A stretch of 64,000 nt of DNA from Cetobacterium somerae. Lineage in GTDB: Bacteria; Fusobacteriota; Fusobacteriia; Fusobacteriales; Fusobacteriaceae. Position 1 is the stretch's first letter. Every line of letters starts with the position of its first letter. The position numbers and the translations under genes are program-made. Below the pieces are notes generated by a model that was not told where the DNA came from, searched no databases, and worked only from the letters and a program-made list of their open reading frames with translations. The stretch spans positions 1 through 64,000 of the forward strand of contig NZ_CP092521.1 of the NCBI RefSeq assembly GCF_022430525.1, given 5' to 3'. Positions 62,264 through 64,000 of this stretch are shown in pieces.

Positions 62264-64000
62264 ATGGCAAATTATCATTTGAATATATCTTATGGTACAA
62301 TTGGAAAAGGTGGACCACATATTGACTATATTTTAGGACAAAATAAATATGCTAATAAACAAAATGAAATTAAATATACTAATCACAATTTGCCTAATTG
62401 GTGCAAATCTCCTAAAGAATTTTGGGTAGCTGGTGATGATAAAGAAAGAATAAATGGTACAGTGTATAAAGAGATTAGAATATCTCTTCCTAATGAACTA
62501 TCTCACGAGAAGAATATTGAGCTTTTAAATGAGTTTATAGATACTATTCTAGAGGGAAAATATCACTATTCTGTATCTATTCATAGTAAAGAAAGTTCAT
62601 ACAAAAAAGAGATTTTAAATACTCATGCTCATATAATGTTTTCTCCAAGAGAACTTGATGGAATTGAGCGAAATAAAGATATTTTTTTTAAAAGAGCTAA
62701 TGCTAAATCTCCAGAACATGGAGGTTGTAAGAAAAATACAAGTTGGAATAATATAGAAAAGTTATTAGAGATAAGAAAACTTTGGGAAGATATACAAAAT
62801 AAATATTTAGAAAATGAAAAAAGTAATGAGAGAGTTTCATGTGAAACTTTAGAGAAACAAAGAGAGATTGCTTTAGAAAAAGGAGATATTTTTTTAGCTA
62901 AATCTTTAGATAGAGACCCCGTTCAAATAGATGGTTATCTATTAAAAAAATCTAAAGATAAATTAAATAAAATGGATAAAGATAAAATAGAATATTTTAA
63001 AATAATTAGAGAAATAAAAGAATTAAAAGATGAAATTCTAAAATTAGAAAGATTAGAAGCTGAAAAATCTTTGAAAAAAGACACAATAAAAGAGATTGAT
63101 TTAGAGTTAAATACTTTTAACGATAGTAAATACCAAGATATTTTAGACACTCATGAGAAGTTAGAAGGAATTAATATGCAGATCTTAAAAGTTGAACATG
63201 AGCTTTTAAGTAGTTTTAATATGGAGAAAAATAGATTAGATTCTTTAAATCTATTATTGAAAAATTTAAACAATGATAAACTTAATTTAGAAAAGTATTT
63301 GGATCAATTTGAAGAAACAATACAAGAGAATGAGTTTAAAGTTTATGCAGAAGAAAAATTAAAAAATAGTTTCAATACTATGTTTAATATATTTAATCAA
63401 AGTAACTATGAAATAAAAAAAGCTGAGAAGATCTTAAAAAATATTCCAAGACAGTTGGAAAACTTAGAAACTACAAGTTTAAATATTCTGACTAAAGGTG
63501 AGTACTCTAAGTTAAAGAGAGAATTAGATTCTAATGAATTAAACTTAATGATATATAAATCTGGTTATAAGTATAAAGATGGTAGCGAGAAGAAGTTAAA
63601 TTTCTTTAAAAAAGAGATTGAGAGATTAAGCGAATCGAATAAAATTATTCTATCTCAAATTAAGAAGATAAAAAGCGATTATTCCACTCCTGAAATGAAA
63701 AATAAAAAGATTAGAATTGAAAAAAGTATAGAGTCAAAATTGCTAAAAGAAAAAGAGTTGCAAGAATCTATCCTGTTGGATAGACAAATAACAGCTCTTA
63801 TCCTTCGTAAAAAGCTCGTTAAGGTGGATAATAACGTTTTCGAGCACTATTTATCTAAAGTCGAGTCAGAACGCTTTAAATCGCATTTAAAAGCCTCGAA
63901 GTCATCTGAGATTTATAATTATTTTAAAAATATGAAATTTGAAGATATAGAACGACTAGCTTTAAATAGTTTAAGTAAGGGAAGATACTTTAAAGCTATG
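62264..64000 (+). CDS. MobA/MobL-type relaxase, partial (runs off the window)
   Basis: An open frame from the ATG at 62264 (after AGGAGG) to the end of the window, 579 codons without a stop. The N-terminus (MANYHLNISYGTIGKGGPHIDYILG) is followed by the relaxase three-histidine-type motif in ILNTHAHIMFSPRE (H121, H123), with the earlier YHYSVSIHSKE. The rest is long coiled coil (from about 150). Relaxases of this group nick oriT and lead conjugative mobilization. It marks the start of a mobilizable element or integrated plasmid; its far end is not visible. Confidence 0.88.
   Translation, partial: MANYHLNISYGTIGKGGPHIDYILGQNKYANKQNEIKYTNHNLPNWCKSPKEFWVAGDDKERINGTVYKEIRISLPNELSHEKNIELLNEFIDTILEGKYHYSVSIHSKESSYKKEILNTHAHIMFSPRELDGIERNKDIFFKRANAKSPEHGGCKKNTSWNNIEKLLEIRKLWEDIQNKYLENEKSNERVSCETLEKQREIALEKGDIFLAKSLDRDPVQIDGYLLKKSKDKLNKMDKDKIEYFKIIREIKELKDEILKLERLEAEKSLKKDTIKEIDLELNTFNDSKYQDILDTHEKLEGINMQILKVEHELLSSFNMEKNRLDSLNLLLKNLNNDKLNLEKYLDQFEETIQENEFKVYAEEKLKNSFNTMFNIFNQSNYEIKKAEKILKNIPRQLENLETTSLNILTKGEYSKLKRELDSNELNLMIYKSGYKYKDGSEKKLNFFKKEIERLSESNKIILSQIKKIKSDYSTPEMKNKKIRIEKSIESKLLKEKELQESILLDRQITALILRKKLVKVDNNVFEHYLSKVESERFKSHLKASKSSEIYNYFKNMKFEDIERLALNSLSKGRYFKAM

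Noticed and set aside
1-64000. CRISPR arrays, tRNA or rRNA genes
   Set aside because: I looked on both strands for regularly spaced repeats and for tRNA-type GGTTCGAATCC arms and found none. The only short tandem repeats are the hsdS units and the TTAAGAT set.

Overview
The window is AT-rich DNA with fusobacterial character. The exported rhodanese, the FprA/rubrerythrin-style oxygen defence, exported MsrA/MsrB, many AAA-ATPase/PD-(D/E)XK genes and a small fusobacterial-type outer-membrane barrel all fit Fusobacteriota. A Cetobacterium- or Fusobacterium-like anaerobe is my inference; nothing in the window names the species. There are no rRNA or tRNA genes and no CRISPR array.

Bases 1-17,800 are a redox, oxygen-defence and potassium block. 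It holds an exported rhodanese and a large flavin/Fe-S oxidoreductase; a C_GCAxxG_C_C protein with a methyltransferase; AhpC with a reductase whose AhpF-type thioredoxin folds sit at the C-terminus instead of the N-terminus; TrkH plus two TrkA-like subunits, divergent from a KdpD/KdpE-like two-component system; and an [FeFe]-hydrogenase-like protein fused to rubredoxin-rubrerythrin-rubredoxin. A stand-alone rubrerythrin gene upstream of the fusion is cut by an IS3-family element with an exact 3-bp target duplication. The same 17-bp palindrome lies upstream of ahpC and of the rubrerythrin gene.

Bases 17,800-51,600 are mostly metabolic, transport and small accessory genes: RlmF, an AGCS amino-acid symporter, a five-gene peptide ABC transporter with an M81 peptidase, prephenate dehydratase, a class D beta-lactamase with a DMT transporter, malic enzyme with an AEC permease, exported MsrB/MsrA, and several methyltransferases, acetyltransferases and regulators. 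Three short intergenic transcripts here share a promoter of extracytoplasmic sigma-E type (AACTT, 16-17 bp, GTCTAA). Two of them are near-duplicate C-rich small RNAs ending in strong terminators.

Bases 51,700-61,200 are a type I restriction-modification island read leftward: hsdM, fic, hsdS, a broken yhcG (DUF1016 nuclease), an AAA-ATPase/PD-(D/E)XK gene, then hsdR. The first four genes are spaced by one base each. The AAA gene is flanked by about 75-bp direct repeats of the hsdR 5' end, so it appears to have entered the operon there. HsdS carries three copies of a 12-bp repeat coding TELT in its central spacer, like the TAEL repeats that set the recognition spacing of EcoR124-type enzymes.

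The last 2.5 kb is decayed intergenic DNA, a hairpin that looks like an oriT, and the start of a MobA/MobL-type relaxase running off the end. The island therefore abuts a mobilizable element.
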